From NCBI GenBank assembly GCA_001600635.1, contig BCKL01000019.1:440990-504989 (forward strand): DNA of 64,000 nucleotides, written 5' to 3'. This stretch comes from Leucosporidium creatinivorum. Lineage: Eukaryota; Basidiomycota; Microbotryomycetes; Leucosporidiales; Leucosporidiaceae. The first letter of the stretch is position 1. Each line of letters begins with the position of its first letter. Position numbers and translations under genes: made by a program. The notes beneath the pieces were generated by a model that saw nothing but the letters and a program-made list of their open reading frames with translations, made no database searches and had not been told where the DNA came from. Positions 8,687 through 20,820 of this stretch are shown here, piece by piece.

Positions 8687-11255
8687 ATGCCACCCAAGCA
8701 GCAGAAGGCCGCCTTGGCCGCCTATCGACCTCTCCCCTTCCCTTCGCCTTTTGGAACCGCCTATGTACTTGATCCGCTACCGCCGACGGTCGACGAAGAC
8801 GACTTGGAGTCGAACGGCCGCCATCGCAATTCTGCAGCCGGATGGTCCCAGGACACGCTGTGCACTTGGGAGGAGTTTGCTGTCGATGATAAGCTGGTCG
8901 ACGGCGTTTCCACCTCGTCGTCAAAGGCTCCCGAGGGTCGAGTCTGGCGGTTCACGCAATGGATCGACCGCAAGCTGGGGCCGAAGCTGACGGAGCTGGA
9001 CGTCAACCGCTACACGGAAGCATACGCGGAAGGATATGGTACACCTTCAGATCCGCACATCGTCCGCTTCTTGGCCGGAGGTGAGCTTCGGAGCGATTTA
9101 GCGGAGGCAGAGAGCAGGGCGCGACGAAGTTGGCTGACGTTGGTTCGCCTCTTGCGCTGTGCTGCTACAGATTCCCAAGACCCTCTCATCTGGTCTACTG
9201 CACGGAAATGGGTCGTCCTGCTCACCTCTGGCTCAGCGACCTTCGGTACGTCTTGGCTGCTTCGCCTTCCGAGGAGAGGCGCTTAAGCTGACCAGTTTCC
9301 GCCTGCAGCTGTCGCTTTCGGCTCGTCGGTATATGTAGGAGGGACTGAGATGATGGTGTACGAGTTCCGCAAGGTGAGCAGGAGCTGTTACCGCCCTCCC
9401 AGCCGCTCAAATCGCTGATCTTTCGGCTGCTCTTTCAGAGTGTGACTGTCGCACTGCTCGGACTTTCCTTCTATGTCGGTGGCATGGGCATTGGACGTGC
9501 GTGACTTTCTCTCACACTTGTGGTAGCAGCTCGCTGACCCTCTCCACCTCTAAAGCCATGCTCTGGGCGCCAATGAGCGAGCTGATCGGACGTCGACCCG
9601 TCTTCATCGCCACTTTCATCCCCTTCTTCATCCTACAAATTCCTTGTGCAGTCGCAAAGAACATCGGTACGTCTCCCCTGGACATCGGCGCCTTCCAACG
9701 ATCGCCAGAGCCTCGGACTGACTGCTCGGCGCTCTCGCAGAAACGCTCATCGTCTGCCGAATGCTCGCTGGATTCATCGGCAGTGCACCACTCACCAACT
9801 CGGCCGGAGTCGTTGGAGACGTCTTTACTGCGCAAGAGCGCGGCGTGGCCCTTGTTGTGTATGCTCTGATGCCCTTCTTAGGTGAGCTCCGATGGTCCGA
9901 GACTGTGGCAGGTGCGAGTGCTGATGAGAGGGGAAACCAGGACCCGTGTTTGGCCCAATTGTTGGCGGCTATGTAGGATCATGGAAGTGGCGATGGCTGT
10001 TCTGGATCACCACGTAAGTCTTAGCTCTCTCAGCGAGGTTCTGAATCTCGGCTGACCCTCTCGGCGCAGCATCCTCTCCGGTATCTGCCTCATCGGCGGA
10101 GTGTTCATCCCCGAGACTCATGTACGTGCTTTGAGCTTTATACTCGAGCTGTAGCTGACCTGCCTCCCTACAGGCTCCCGTCATTCTGCGCCGCCGCGCG
10201 ATGGCTCTCAGCGCCGCCACGGGCAAGACCTACAAATCGCTCTACGACGTCAACGTTCGCGGTCGGAGTATACCTTCTATCAAGACCTACTTCACTCGAC
10301 CTTTCGTCCTCCTCTTTCACGAGCCAATCGTCCTGCTTTTCGCTCTCTACGCTGGTGAGTCGCTTCTCTTGCTGCCAGGGAGCCCAGAGCTGACCTCCTG
10401 CTCCCCTACAGCTATCATCTACGGCATCCTCTATTTGATGTTCGGATGTTATCCCGTTGTCTTTGTACAAGACCGAGGATGGAAGGAAGGACCCGCAGGA
10501 CTCCCCTTCATTGCCGTGGGCATCGGAATGCTCTTTGGAATGGCGGGAACCGTTTACGACTCAATCCTCTACGGCAAGAAGCTGGCCAAGTCGGATGGAC
10601 CTCTGGCGCCCGAGGAGCGGTTGAGGGGAGCTTGCATTGGTGGAGTGGTGAGTCGAGCGAGGAGACTCGGGTTCTCGGCAGGATTGCGGAGGAGACGCTG
10701 TTTCTCTCCAGAATTGCCGAGGAGATGCTGGACCTCTGCAGGATAGCCGAGCTGACGTTGATCTCACTCACCTACAGCTCCTACCCATCTCCCTCGCGTG
10801 GTTTGCCGCCTCGGCGAAGCCCTCGGTCCACTGGCTCGCGCCGACCATCGCAGGAGGCCTCTTCGGCTGTTCCATGCTCCTCATCTTCATGGGAGGAACG
10901 GCTTACCTCGTCGACACCTACCTGACCGTCGCAGCGAGTGCGATGGCCGCCAATTCGTTCATGCGGTCGCTCTTGTGAGTCTTTCGGCGTCGGTCGTTCG
11001 CTCTGAGAACGCATGCTGACCACTACTGTACACCTCTCTCACTCACACCTTCCCGCTCTCTCTTTTACCAACAGCGCCGCCGCCTTCCCCCTCTTCACCC
11101 TCTACATGTTCCAAACGCTCGGCGCACCCTGGTCGCTCGGCCTCCTCTCCTTCCTCACCCTAGCATGCGCACCGATACCCTTCTGTTTCGTCAAGTTCGG
11201 CCCTCAGATTCGCGCCAGATCGCCCTTCGCTGCCAGCAATCCTCAGCAGCAGTAA
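8687..11255 (+). CDS. MFS transporter, DHA1 (drug:H+ antiporter) type
   Basis: An intron-rich gene for a ~12-TM major facilitator. A long cytosolic N-terminus of about 130 residues, rich in charged residues, precedes TM1 (KWVVLLTSGSATF). Motif A appears as APMSELIGRRPVF between TM2 and TM3, motif B-like CRMLAGFIGSAPLTNSAG in TM4, and GPIVGGYVG with WRWLFWI (motif C region) in TM5, which is the DHA1 pattern shared with Flr1/Mdr1-like polyamine and drug exporters. The central loop contains SIKTYFTRPFVLLFHEP, typical of this family. The C-terminal tail ends SNPQQQ. It probably exports toxic small molecules or polyamines at the plasma membrane; the substrate is not predictable. All introns carry CTGAC-type branch sites; one (10648-10777) is expanded by a 30-nt tandem repeat. 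Confidence 0.88.
10657..10760 (+). repeat. 30-nt minisatellite within an MFS intron
   Basis: Three full units and one partial unit with a 30-nt period (starting near 10658, 10688, 10717 and 10747), each opening with a (C)CGAGGAGA-like block and closing with an AG-GAATTG/GATAG-like block. The repeat doubles the intron to 130 nt and ends at the branch site. Confidence 0.7.
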
Positions 11256-11633
11256 GATCAAGGAGCTGAACCCGATACCCCTCTCTGATACCCGTTGGCT
11301 AGCGCCATGTGGACCTCTTGTGCATAGCATTGACGTAACCTGCATTTCATCGCATCAGCTACGAGCGGTCTCGTAGCGTGCAGAGGAGAGTCGAGCAAAG
11401 CAGTTTCGCCGAGCTGAAGTGGCCAGCGCCAGCGCCGAGAATCGACCGAGTACAGGGGAGAGAAGGTTGAGGGTTCAAGCACTCTCGCAAGCGTTTGATA
11501 CTAATTCAAGCTCGATTTTGACACATACTGAACACTTTGTACGACCCTCCTGACAATTGTTGGGCCATCATCTCGGCGCCAACCCCATCGCCGAACGCCG
11601 CGATTTAAGCTCTCTCAACAAAGCAGCTCACAC
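11256..11633. other. Convergent 3' region
   Basis: 378 bp between the MFS stop (plus) and the amino acid permease stop (minus). Nothing beyond 3' UTR sequence is seen. Confidence 0.5.
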
Positions 11634-14357
11634 CTAGGTACGCCTACCATCCGCCCAAACTTTAGTAAGACGAGTGAAAGCGGAGCCATCCTCCTCGAAG
11701 ACGCTGGTAGAGTGAGAGAGCGAGGTCAGCGGACGATCGCCGAGTAGGGAGAAGAAGGCAAGGGAGAGACACTCACGTCTCCTCGACGATCTGGTAGCCA
11801 CGGTACTTAGGAAGCACGTGTACCCAGACGTACCAGTAAAGGACGCAGGCGGCGAGAAGCCCGATGCCAACAATCGCATCTTCGAAAACAAGCCGGATCA
11901 GTCTCGGCAATGTTGCAGGGTTAACAGGAGGTCAAACGGACTCACAGAGGCAGTAAAGAAAGCTGACATCTCCCGCATAGATGCCGCCCTTTGGTGGCAC
12001 CCAGGGCATGACGATGAGGAGGATTGACACGGCGACTCGGAAGATGATGGCGATGTACCACGCCTGGAAGCCGGAGGGAGGAAGACCAGCCTTCTTGCGT
12101 TGACGGCGGATCAGGAAGACACCGAGGAATGAGAGAAGGGTGAAGACGTTCGAGGGGTAGGACTGGCGAGGGGAGGGTCAGCGCCGAAGCTCAACCTTCA
12201 AAGGCCGGTGGAGCTCACCTGGAGGTCGACAACAAAGTTGAAGGCATCTCCCGCGGGAGGAGCAATAGTCATGATGACAGTGATGACCTGCAAAAAGCCG
12301 AGAGTCAGCTTCGGCGATGAAAGAGCATGCTCGGCGAAGCTCACCCAGGTCACGAAAATTCCGAGGGCGGGGGTGCCGAAGGGTTTGGGACTAGCCCAGA
12401 TGCGAGGGTACGGTAATACACCTTGACGACCGATCTCACGAACGATGCGCGATTGGCCGATGAGCACGGCGACGAGATTTCCTGCTCGGCGAGGGCTGAG
12501 TCGCTGTTCATCACGATTGAGACGACCCAGAGTGCTTACCAAAAGCGGAGATGGCGACAAGGGCAGGGAGAACTCGTGCACCGGCACGCTCGCCGAAGAC
12601 CTCGGTGAAGTAGAGAGCCGCCACCTTGAAAAGTCGCCGAGCAAAGTCAGCGCCGGATCGATCGCCGAGACTCGTTTTCAGAGCTCGGGACATCTGTAGA
12701 AGAGTACTCACCAGTGTACCTGAACTCTTAATCTTCTCCAAGGGGACGGCGGCAAAGTAGGCCATCGTCGCGAAGATGTAGAGCGTGCCGACGATGAGGA
12801 CAGCCAAAGGGGTCGTCCAACGAAGGGTCTTGAGAGGATTTTTGCCGCCGATCTCGTTCGAAAGGTTGAGGGCTATGGAGGTAAACGTTAGCGAGATGTG
12901 CTAATGTGTCACCTCGGCGCCACTCACCCTGGTAGTAGCCGCCGAAAGCGAAATTGAGCTTGATGATGGCGTTGGCGATGGCGTTTCCGTCCGCTGTAGT
13001 GCCCACGAAAGGCTGTCGGAAGGCGGCAAGCGGGTCCTGGATGTGTTTGACTCCTCCGCCCATCACGACGAAGCCGGACACCACGATGAAGCCGAGGGCG
13101 ATCAACTTGGCGATGCCGAGCACCTCGTTGATCCTCAGCACCAGCTTAGTCGAGACGAGGACGCAGATGGAGGCGAGGGTGTATCCGGCGATACCGACTG
13201 TGTGGGAAGGGAGCGTCAGTGCAGCTCGACGAGGCCACCTCGGCCAAGATTCACCTCCTCGCATGAGCCAGTCTGAGGGCTTGTTGTAGCCGCAAGCGTA
13301 GAGGAGGTAGGTAGCGAGTACGATGCAGTTGGAAGATGCGAAGGAGAGGGCGACGCTGAAGAAAGCGAAGCTGAGGGTGTGAATCGGGAGGGAAGGTCAG
13401 CGCCGAGCTCTCGACCGATTGAGATCGTGCTCGAAGGAGCGCTAGGAGCTACGCGTTGGACTCGCATCCAGTCCTACGCTCTCATATGACAGTCTCGAAG
13501 CACTCACGCGGCAGGAAAAAGGTAGCGAGGCTTGGCATAGGCCTGCTCGAGCCAGACGACTTCTCCTCCCGCACGGCCGGGGAAGAGGTGTACGAACTCG
13601 AGGTAGACGGCGAGCCCCGAGAGAGCTATGAAGAGTCCGAGCTGTGGTGCGAGAGTAGAGGGAAAGGAGGGGCGAGAGGGGAAAAGGCAAGGCAGGGGGA
13701 AAGGTCAGCTCGCCAGTCTCTCATGCATGAGAGCACGAAGGGAGAGCAACTTACGACCCAGAAGCAAAGCACGATACCTGGAGATCCAAGTGAGGCGAGT
13801 AGAGATCCGCCAGTCGAAAAGATACCTGCAGAAGAAGCAAATGGTGAGCTCGGTGGTCAGCGCCGAGTCTGCAAGAGGAGCAAGCTTACCGGTACCGATC
13901 ACTGTAGAGATGGTAGGTGAAAAGTCAGCAAGACTGTTCTCCCACTCTGAAGCTGAGCAAGCCCTCACTCATGTTGATGTTGAGCGCGAGGATGCCGAAC
14001 CAGTTCAAATTGGAGCTGCCGAGGGGCGAGACCGCCTCAGTGGGAGCCACAGTGACTGAGCTTGCATCACTGTAGGTTTGAAGTGGGGCAAGGGATAGAG
14101 GGAGCGGGCGAGCAGAGGCGAAGTGCGGGCGGCGAGGTGGTGAAGCAGGGGCAGGAAAGATCATGAGACAGGAAGGGGTCAACCCTTGCCTCACGACTGA
14201 GTGGAGAGGAAGGGAGGCAGGCTTACTGCTCCTGGACGAAGGCTCCGTCGTTCTTCTCGTGCGAAGAGGGAGTCGAAGCTTTCTCCTCGTAGCTGGCGTC
14301 GGAGGTCCTTCGCACGGCGCCGGCGCTTGGCAGTTCAGCAGCGTACTGAACAGACAT
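11634..14357 (-). CDS. Amino acid permease, LAT/Mup1-like (APC superfamily)
   Basis: A heavily interrupted gene for a ~12-TM transporter. The hydrophilic N-terminus (~60 residues) leads into NLNWFGILALNINM and a VIGTGIFSTGGSLL-type segment, the unwound TM1 motif of APC carriers. Next come SGLAVYLEFVHLFPGRAGGE, EQAYAKPRYLFPAAF, ANAIIKLNFAFGGYY and ALNLSNEIGGKNPLKTLRW. Those blocks are characteristic of fungal high-affinity methionine permeases (Mup1) and relatives, so methionine or a related thioether/cysteine is the likely substrate; this is family inference. The C-terminal cytosolic tail is short and ends WADGRRT. It starts at an ACCATGTC context. Introns are numerous (more than ten) with GT-AG ends and CTGAC branch motifs; donor frames were followed through the listed blocks but not every exon boundary was fixed. 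Confidence 0.88.
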
Positions 14358-15434
14358 GGTAAGGGTCGGAGAGAGGAATGGAGTAGATGAGAAGAGAACA
14401 AGCGCGAGAAGCTAGGCTAGCTCGTAGGCCGCCCACGCAGGAAAGGATGGCGTTCAGCACCTCGGCGATGTCGAGCGCATCGAGGTCGCTCGTCTTTCGA
14501 ACCTTGTAAGGGCACCTGCTGCCCGCCACGGCCTTTGAACTGAGCCATTACCAATACGGACATCTTCGTACAGCTTGTCCGCTAGTGAGTCCTCGCCTGC
14601 AGCTGAGTTCCGGAAAGCAAAGCACCTTTGAAACGTCAGGATTGGGCGATAAGGCGCCATTGGATCGCCTTCTGTAGCTCGGTAAGGCTCGGGCGGACCT
14701 CGGTGGAGGTGTGTTGTGCTCTGGCTTCCTTCATGACGAGCTACAGAAGCTGCAATAGGCTGCTTAAATCACGCTCCCTGCAGCACTCTGGGGCGGCGAG
14801 CTGAGCTGTACCACAGAACTCCTCAGATGGTAAGCTCGTTCTGGTGCAAGGGCGACACAGAGAACAGATTGATACGAGGCGAGACCCCATCGACATTGCG
14901 CGAGACCAGCTGCAAGCCGAGCGCCTCTTGAGACGAGTTCGGCCTCGCTCGAGCCGATTGGAGCGCAGGCGAGCGTGCAGAGCTGCTACAGTTCGAGATC
15001 CAGAAGTCTCATACCAGGCCAGAGAAAGTCTGAAATCCTACAGAGTTAGATGCGAGAGGAGCAGCGAACGAGAGAAGAGAAAGAGAGGGAGCTCGAGCGC
15101 TTTCGAGGGTCCCTTTCCTCCTTCGGCGACAATGACTCGACTCGTTCTTGCTGACCGACTCCGGCGGGGAGCTGGAGAGATATCCGAGCTTATTTGGAAG
15201 CAGATGGCGAGCCACAAGATGCTCCTCTTGCCTACAGAGGCTCTCTCTCCATTCCTCGGCGCTCGGCGAGTCGGAATGGAAGCTGGGGGGCTGTACCACG
15301 ACACGAAGAGTCAGACTAAGCCAAGCGCCCTCTGTATCATCTGACGAGCTCCCTCGAACTGTAGCCCATCAGCCTAGAGCCCGACCCTGTCGACCGAGCT
15401 CGAATCGGCTCTCCCGCTCTCCACACTCGAGCGG
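14358..15434. other. Intergenic region with an unresolved coding-like stretch
   Basis: About 1.08 kb between the permease start (minus) and the cofactor D start (plus). Most is presumably promoter. Within 14400-14735 the minus strand shows protein-like patches: TELQKAIQWRLIAQS, GEDSLADKLYEDVR and VRKTSDLDALDIAEVLNAIL. A CTGAC near 14640, a GTATTG donor-like site and a TTACAAG acceptor-like site could link them. No complete exon chain could be fixed and no family is recognised, so I do not call a gene. Confidence 0.3.
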
Positions 15435-18400
15435 ATGGACGACCCGCCTCAACTCACGTCTTTCGCGCACTTGCAGGAGTACCAAGGGCTCTGTACCTCT
15501 TTATTAAGCGTCGACCTCACTCAAGAAACGGCAAGCAAGCAGGAAGAGCATGCAGAAACGAAGGTGCAATGGCGGCTCTGCGGTTTGGTGAGCTCTGTAG
15601 CCCTGTAAAGATGTAGAGCGGGCTGACCAGAGCACACCTACAGATTGACGAGTATCTGGAGCAATCCTACCTGCTGGATCCTGTACTAGAGCAGCTCGTC
15701 GCGCCGCTCATCCAAGCTCTCCGCCGGCTCCTCCAGCTCCCAGCAGTCGACTTCTCTCGGCCTCGGATCTACCGAGTAGCGCGGCTGCTGTACAGCATCA
15801 GCAAAGTACGAGGCGCCAAGTCGATAGGTGAGTCCCCTCGCTGTATCCCGACACGCTCGACGCGCTGACCTCTTTCGCGCTTCACACAGTCCGCTTCTTT
15901 CCTCACGAGGTTACGGACCTCTCGGCGCTCCTGCAGCTACTAGAACCAGAGGAGAAGCTCCGCTCGACGTCGTGGGAGCTGCGATACATCCTCTTGCTGT
16001 GGCTTTCGGTCGCCTGTCGCGTCCCGTTCGACCTCGCGCATCTCAAAGGCGCCGATGCAGCCATCTCTACCATCAGCTATCGCTACCTGGGCGAGGCCAG
16101 CAAGGAGAGGGATGGTGCTATTGCTCTGCTGGCGCGTTATCATTCGAGGTGAGTTTGGCTCGGACGACTCCGGTCGGCGCTCGCTGACCTTCTCTACTCG
16201 TAGGCAGGATGCTCGTCTCACCGAATTCCTCACCAAATGCCAGGACGTCTTTTCCGATCCTTCGGCTTCGAGCTCTTTGGTGAGTACGCGCAAGCTTCCA
16301 AAGCCGAGTATCGCTGACCCGTCTCCCTGTGCAGACCTCGGGCCTGCTCCAAGCGCTCTGCGAGATCCTCAAGACGGCTTCTCGTACCTCGCTCAACACC
16401 TCATGGTCGACTCTCTACCATCTCCTCGCCCTCTACGACTCCGACGTCCCCGCCGCTACTCGAGGAGCCGTCGTTGCCAAGTTTCGGATCAAGCTCGCTG
16501 GTCGTCTGGCGCTGCTCAAGCTGTCGGAGAAGAACGAGGAGGTTCCCGAGGAGGTCGAAGTCGTGCTGCAGGAGATGCTGGAGGCTGTGCGGAATAAGGT
16601 GGGCTTCTTATCTGCTCTCGCTGCTCGGCTCGGCGCTGACCTCGGCTCGGTGCCATCATCGCAGGACACCATCGTCCGCTGGTCGGCAGCCAAGTACATC
16701 GCTCGCATCTCGGAATGCCTACCCGAAGACATGGCTTTCCAGATTTCGGAGGCCATCCTCGACACCTTTGAAGCGGCTTTCGACGAGGTCGACTCGGTCG
16801 AACATGGACTGCAAGGCGCTTGCTTTGCCTTTGGCGAGCTCGCACGACGAGAGAGAATACAGGAGGAGCTGGTGGATAGGTTGGTGGCTTGTGCATTGAG
16901 GGTGAATGTCGTTCTCATCCGGCTCGGGCTCCGCGACGACTCGCTCATCGTTCTTCGCTCAACAGGCCCTCCTCTTCGACCGCAAACGAGGAGTCCAATC
17001 CATCGGGTCCGGAGTGCGCGACTCTGCCGCCTATGTCCTCTGGTCTCTCGCCCGCACTCTCCGACCCAGCCAGGTTTCGGCGGAGGCAGCGCTTCAGCTC
17101 GCCACTCGCCTCGTGTCGGTCGCAATATACGATCGTGACATCCACATCCGTCGAGCAGCCAGTGCAGCGTTTCAGGAGAGCGTTGGGCGATGGGTGAGCT
17201 GGTCTCGGCGTTCGCCTTGTGCGCTAGGGTGGAAGCTGATATTTTCACTCACGTTTTGCCCTCATAGGGCATCTTCCCTCACGGAATTGACGTTCTCCGC
17301 AAGATCGACTTCTTCACCATCAGCGTGCGGAAACGAGCGTTCCTCGAAGCTGCTCCTCAAGTTGCCGAGTCAGCTGCGGCTCGTCCATCTCTCGACCGCA
17401 CCGAGCTGACCAGAACCCTCTTCGTACAGACACCCCGAGTACCGCACACCACTCATCGAGCACATTCTTGATATCGGACTCGCTCACTACGACTCTGACC
17501 TTCGGATCCTGGCCGCCTCTTCGCTTCAAGCACTCGTCGAGCTCGATCCAGCAGGCCTCGCTCCTAGTCTCATCTCCCGACAGGTGAGTCCGGACGTTTG
17601 AACTCGCACCCGAACGAGCTCTTACGAATGTCTGCGCCCGCAGATTCCTCTCTTGGCCACAAAGGATGTCTCGAAGCTGCATGGCGCCCTTCTCTCGCTT
17701 TCGGCGCTTGCAAGTTCAGTCTCAACCTTGGACGAAGCGACCCGTATACCCCTCGCGTCCCAGGTACGATCCCAAACTGCTCACTTTCATCGGTCTCCTC
17801 GCTCTCCTCGCACAGCGTACTCACCCTTGCTCCCCTCAGATCTTCTCGGCGGTCGGCTCTCTCCCGCCAACCCTCCGTGCCCTCCGCTCCTCCCCACTCG
17901 TCCTCTCCGCCGCGCTTCAAGCTCTCCAGTCAAGCTGTTCCCCAGAAGCGGCTACCTCGACTCTCTCCGGCTGGCGAGGGATCGTCCATCTCGCAGGTGA
18001 GAAGGGCGACGAGGAGGTTCATCTGCAGGCGGCTTTCGCGATGAGGCCGATATCGGCTGCGGTGGATTGCTCGGCGGATTTGGATGGATAAGTATTTTCC
18101 TGTGTTTCTGTCATCGTGATGGATGCTGATGCCGTCGTCTCTACGCTCATCGCAGATTTGGACTCGAGGTCGGCGAGCAGGCAGCAGTGCGCGGCGGTCA
18201 TCTTGGGTCGTCTGGATTACTCAATTTCTTTGAAGGAGCGCTTGGAGATTGTAGTCGAGCGACTCGTGGCGTTCGTGGGCTACAAGGTGAGTTGAGCGGT
18301 TCTCGGCCGGCGATGCTCGTTCGCTTACCTCTTAACTCGCAGGCCCCGCTCGCTGCCTCTACCGTCGAAGCTCGTCGGAACGGCATCGATTCCCTTGCTC

Positions 18401-20065
18401 TCCTTCTCTGCGTTGACCCGTCATCTCTCTGTTCGTACACCGCTCCTTCCCCCTTCGAACCTCGCTGACCCTCCTCCTCTCGCAGCTCCCACCATTCTCT
18501 CCTCCTCCCTCGACTCCCTCGTCCACGGCTTCACCGACTACTCGACTGATCAACGCGGCGACGTGGGCTCTTGGATCCGTCTCGCCTGCATCTCGGCCAT
18601 CAAATCCGTTCTGCCTCACCTAGCTCGCTCGGCGCCGAATTTGGTCGAGCAGGAGTGGGTCAATCAGGCAGTCGGAGCTCTGCTTAAGCAGGCGGTGGAG
18701 AGGCTGGATACTCTGAGGGAGAAGGCCGGAGAGGCGTTGAGGTGTTTGGTCGATTGCGAAGAGCTGAGGGGAAGCGATGGGCCGAGGTTGAGGGCGTTGG
18801 ACGTCTTTGAGGCGATCAGGTGAGCACGATCGCATCGGGTCGGACTTTGTGGGATGTAGCTAACCAGTTCAACATGCAGGACTGAGCGAGAAGAGTGGCG
18901 TGACATCTCCTGGACTTCGGAGCGTTTGCTGCCCTTGCTCGCGGTGACCGAGTATCGCTCGCCCCTACTCGAGGGTGCTGTGCTCGCTGCGGTAAGCTCT
19001 TGATATGCTTGCCTCTTCTCGCCGGTGATCGCTGATCCCTCCAACTCCACAGACCCGCCATTCGAGCAGCTCACCCCTCCTCGATTACGCCTCGTCGCTG
19101 CCCCTCTCCTCCCCATCTGCCGCCTCGGACACCGACGACGCTGAAGCAGCGCTCGGATACACCATCCTTGACCTAGCGACCGACCTCATCGCCCTCGCCA
19201 AGCGCAGCTTCACCGCCAACCGTGTCTTCATTCCGACCATCACGCTCTTCGGCTCTTTGATGGACGCTGGGTGCCTCGAGGGACTGGAAGAGGTCGAGGG
19301 AGGCGAGAACTGGTGAGCTGCCTGAAGAGGCGGTTGGTGGACGCAGAAGCTGGAAGGCTGACCCTTTCGCCGTTCTCGCTCGCAGCCTTCACCAGCTTCT
19401 CTTGATCGCTACTCGCTCGCTGCAGCAGGTCAAGAGCGCGCCGAGGCTTACAGCGACGGTCAAGATGTACGTTCTCTGACTCCAACCCTTGTCCCGCCAT
19501 CTCTAACACTAGTTTACTTTCCCCCGCAGCGTCGTCTACCTCTTCGCCTCGTCCACCTCACCCTCGCTCTCGACAGTTGCATCAGAAAAGACCCTCATAC
19601 TTCTCGCACACTCGGCACCATGGGTGAGCACTCTGCTTCCGCTCTTCGTCTCGCTTGCTCTCCGACTGATCCCGCTCGCACTCCGACTGATCTCGCTTCT
19701 CTTTCCCCATTGCCCCAACAACCACCCATCCGCATCTTTACCCTCTCTGAAATAACACAGCTCCGACAACAAACTGCCGAGGAGCTGCACAGCGCCTTCT
19801 CGCTCACGGTGACTCTCGGCGCCGGTGCGGAGGAGGGCAGCGAGTCGGAGGTGGAGAGCTTATTGCTCGAGACGGCGTGGTGAGTTCGTACTACTCAGAG
19901 GCGGTGTGAAGGCTGCTATGAGAAAGCTGCTATCGAGCAGCCGAGCTGATGCTTCTGCACTTGCGCAGGGCCGACGCCGAGGAGGAAGAAAGGAAGGGCA
20001 AGGCCGAGAGGGTGATCGAGTTGTTGAGGCGAGCGAAGGCGGGCGATGGAGAGGTAGACGTGTAG
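15435..20065 (+). CDS. Tubulin-folding cofactor D (beta-tubulin cofactor D)
   Basis: Cofactor D captures beta-tubulin in the post-chaperonin folding pathway and, with cofactors C and E, assembles the alpha/beta heterodimer. The protein is large (over 1,000 residues, matching the family) and made of helical HEAT/ARM-type repeats. Diagnostic blocks include DTIVRWSAAKYIARISECLP, GVQSIGSGVRDSAAYVLWSL, YDRDIHIRRAASAAFQESVG followed by a FPHGIDVLRKIDFFTI segment, and LAHYDSDLRILAASSLQALV. These correspond to the conserved centre of TBCD/Cin1/Alp1. The C-terminus is Glu/Lys-rich (EEEERKGKAERVIELLRRAK) and ends at TAG 20063-20065. Many short introns carry GCTGAC branch sites. The first ATG in frame (GAGCGGATGGAC) was used; no upstream in-frame coding sequence was seen. 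Confidence 0.9.
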
Positions 20066-20820
20066 ATGGAGTAGAACCGAATGTCTGTTGTACAGCTTTA
20101 CTATACAATCGTGCGTCGAGTCTGAACCAGCTAACGAGGCGAGCAGCGCCGGAGAGGGTGCGGGAAGCGATCTGTACATTGAGGCGCAGAGGATCAGCGA
20201 AGGCGGTCACCTCATCGAGGCGTGGATGAAGACGGCGTTTCTGTAGCTACTCACAGCCCACGGGAGATCGCTCGATCGGACGGGAGCAGGACCAGCAGTC
20301 GAATAGGCCCTGCGCGAAGAAGCGCGAGTAGCTTGGCGGGCAGCAGAAGCAAATCGGACTTGGCAAGGAAAGATTGCGAGCTCTTTCGCAGCCCCAGGGC
20401 CTATCGCCAGACCGTCGAGAAGGTCTACAGCACCTCGTCTCGGCGTCGTGTCGTTCTCAACCGAATTCGGCGCCGGCTGAGTAGAGCGTGCGGGAGGGAG
20501 TCAAGTGTCGACGTGGAGAGGAAGGAAGTTTGAAGCTCGTCGCATGGCTGCTGTACCTTCATCGCGTCGACTCGAGACAGCACCAGCTGATGCGAACAGC
20601 TTCGCCGAGAGCAAGCTGGTGAGTTCGGCGCGGGAGCAGAGTAGGCTCCAGCCGAGATCGACAGGTGCGTAGCAGAGGTACGAGAAGCTGAGTGGTGCAC
20701 CTGATCGCGCCTCGCCTTCCACTCCGAGCTCGAGCGATGCGGATGAGTTTTGAGCGATTCGGATTCCTTTTCGGCGGACGACATGACGCCCTATTCTACC
20801 ACGAAAGATACGGATCTCGT
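20066..20820. other. Intergenic region containing a decayed partial gene copy
   Basis: Between the cofactor D stop and the stop of the small mitochondrial gene. It contains the truncated duplicate described separately (20162-20365). A 28-codon patch starting at an ATG at 20784 on the minus strand (MSSAEKESESLKTHPH) looks protein-like but could not be extended through a supported splice junction. Confidence 0.4.
20162..20365 (-). pseudogene. Truncated duplicate of the first exon and intron of the mitochondrial protein gene
   Basis: This stretch is closely similar, in the same orientation, to 21453-21650, the 5' end of the intact gene 1.3 kb upstream. It retains exon 1 (ASAARQATRASSRRAYSTAG, then PAPV, DLPWA), the GTGAGT donor, the GCTGAT branch and the TGTACAG acceptor. 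The initiator ATG of the intact copy corresponds to AAG here, and similarity fades shortly after the start of exon 2, about 100 bp from the cofactor D stop codon. The transmembrane segment and acidic tail are absent. It is best read as a partial tandem duplication that lost its start and 3' end. Confidence 0.7.

Noticed and set aside
14470-14560. tRNA gene on the minus strand (B-box-like GGTTCGAA)
   Set aside because: The flanking bases do not pair to form a T stem and no acceptor stem can be drawn.
14640-14735. Sus1/ENY2-like start (LQKAIQWRLIAQS against the family's helix 1)
   Set aside because: The next family elements (the RLKELL segment and GWKD motif) could not be found in any frame downstream, so the resemblance is too short.
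14844-15344. 166-codon plus-strand frame upstream of cofactor D
   Set aside because: It has no ATG start at its 5' end, lacks recognisable motifs and overlaps the likely promoter of the cofactor D gene.
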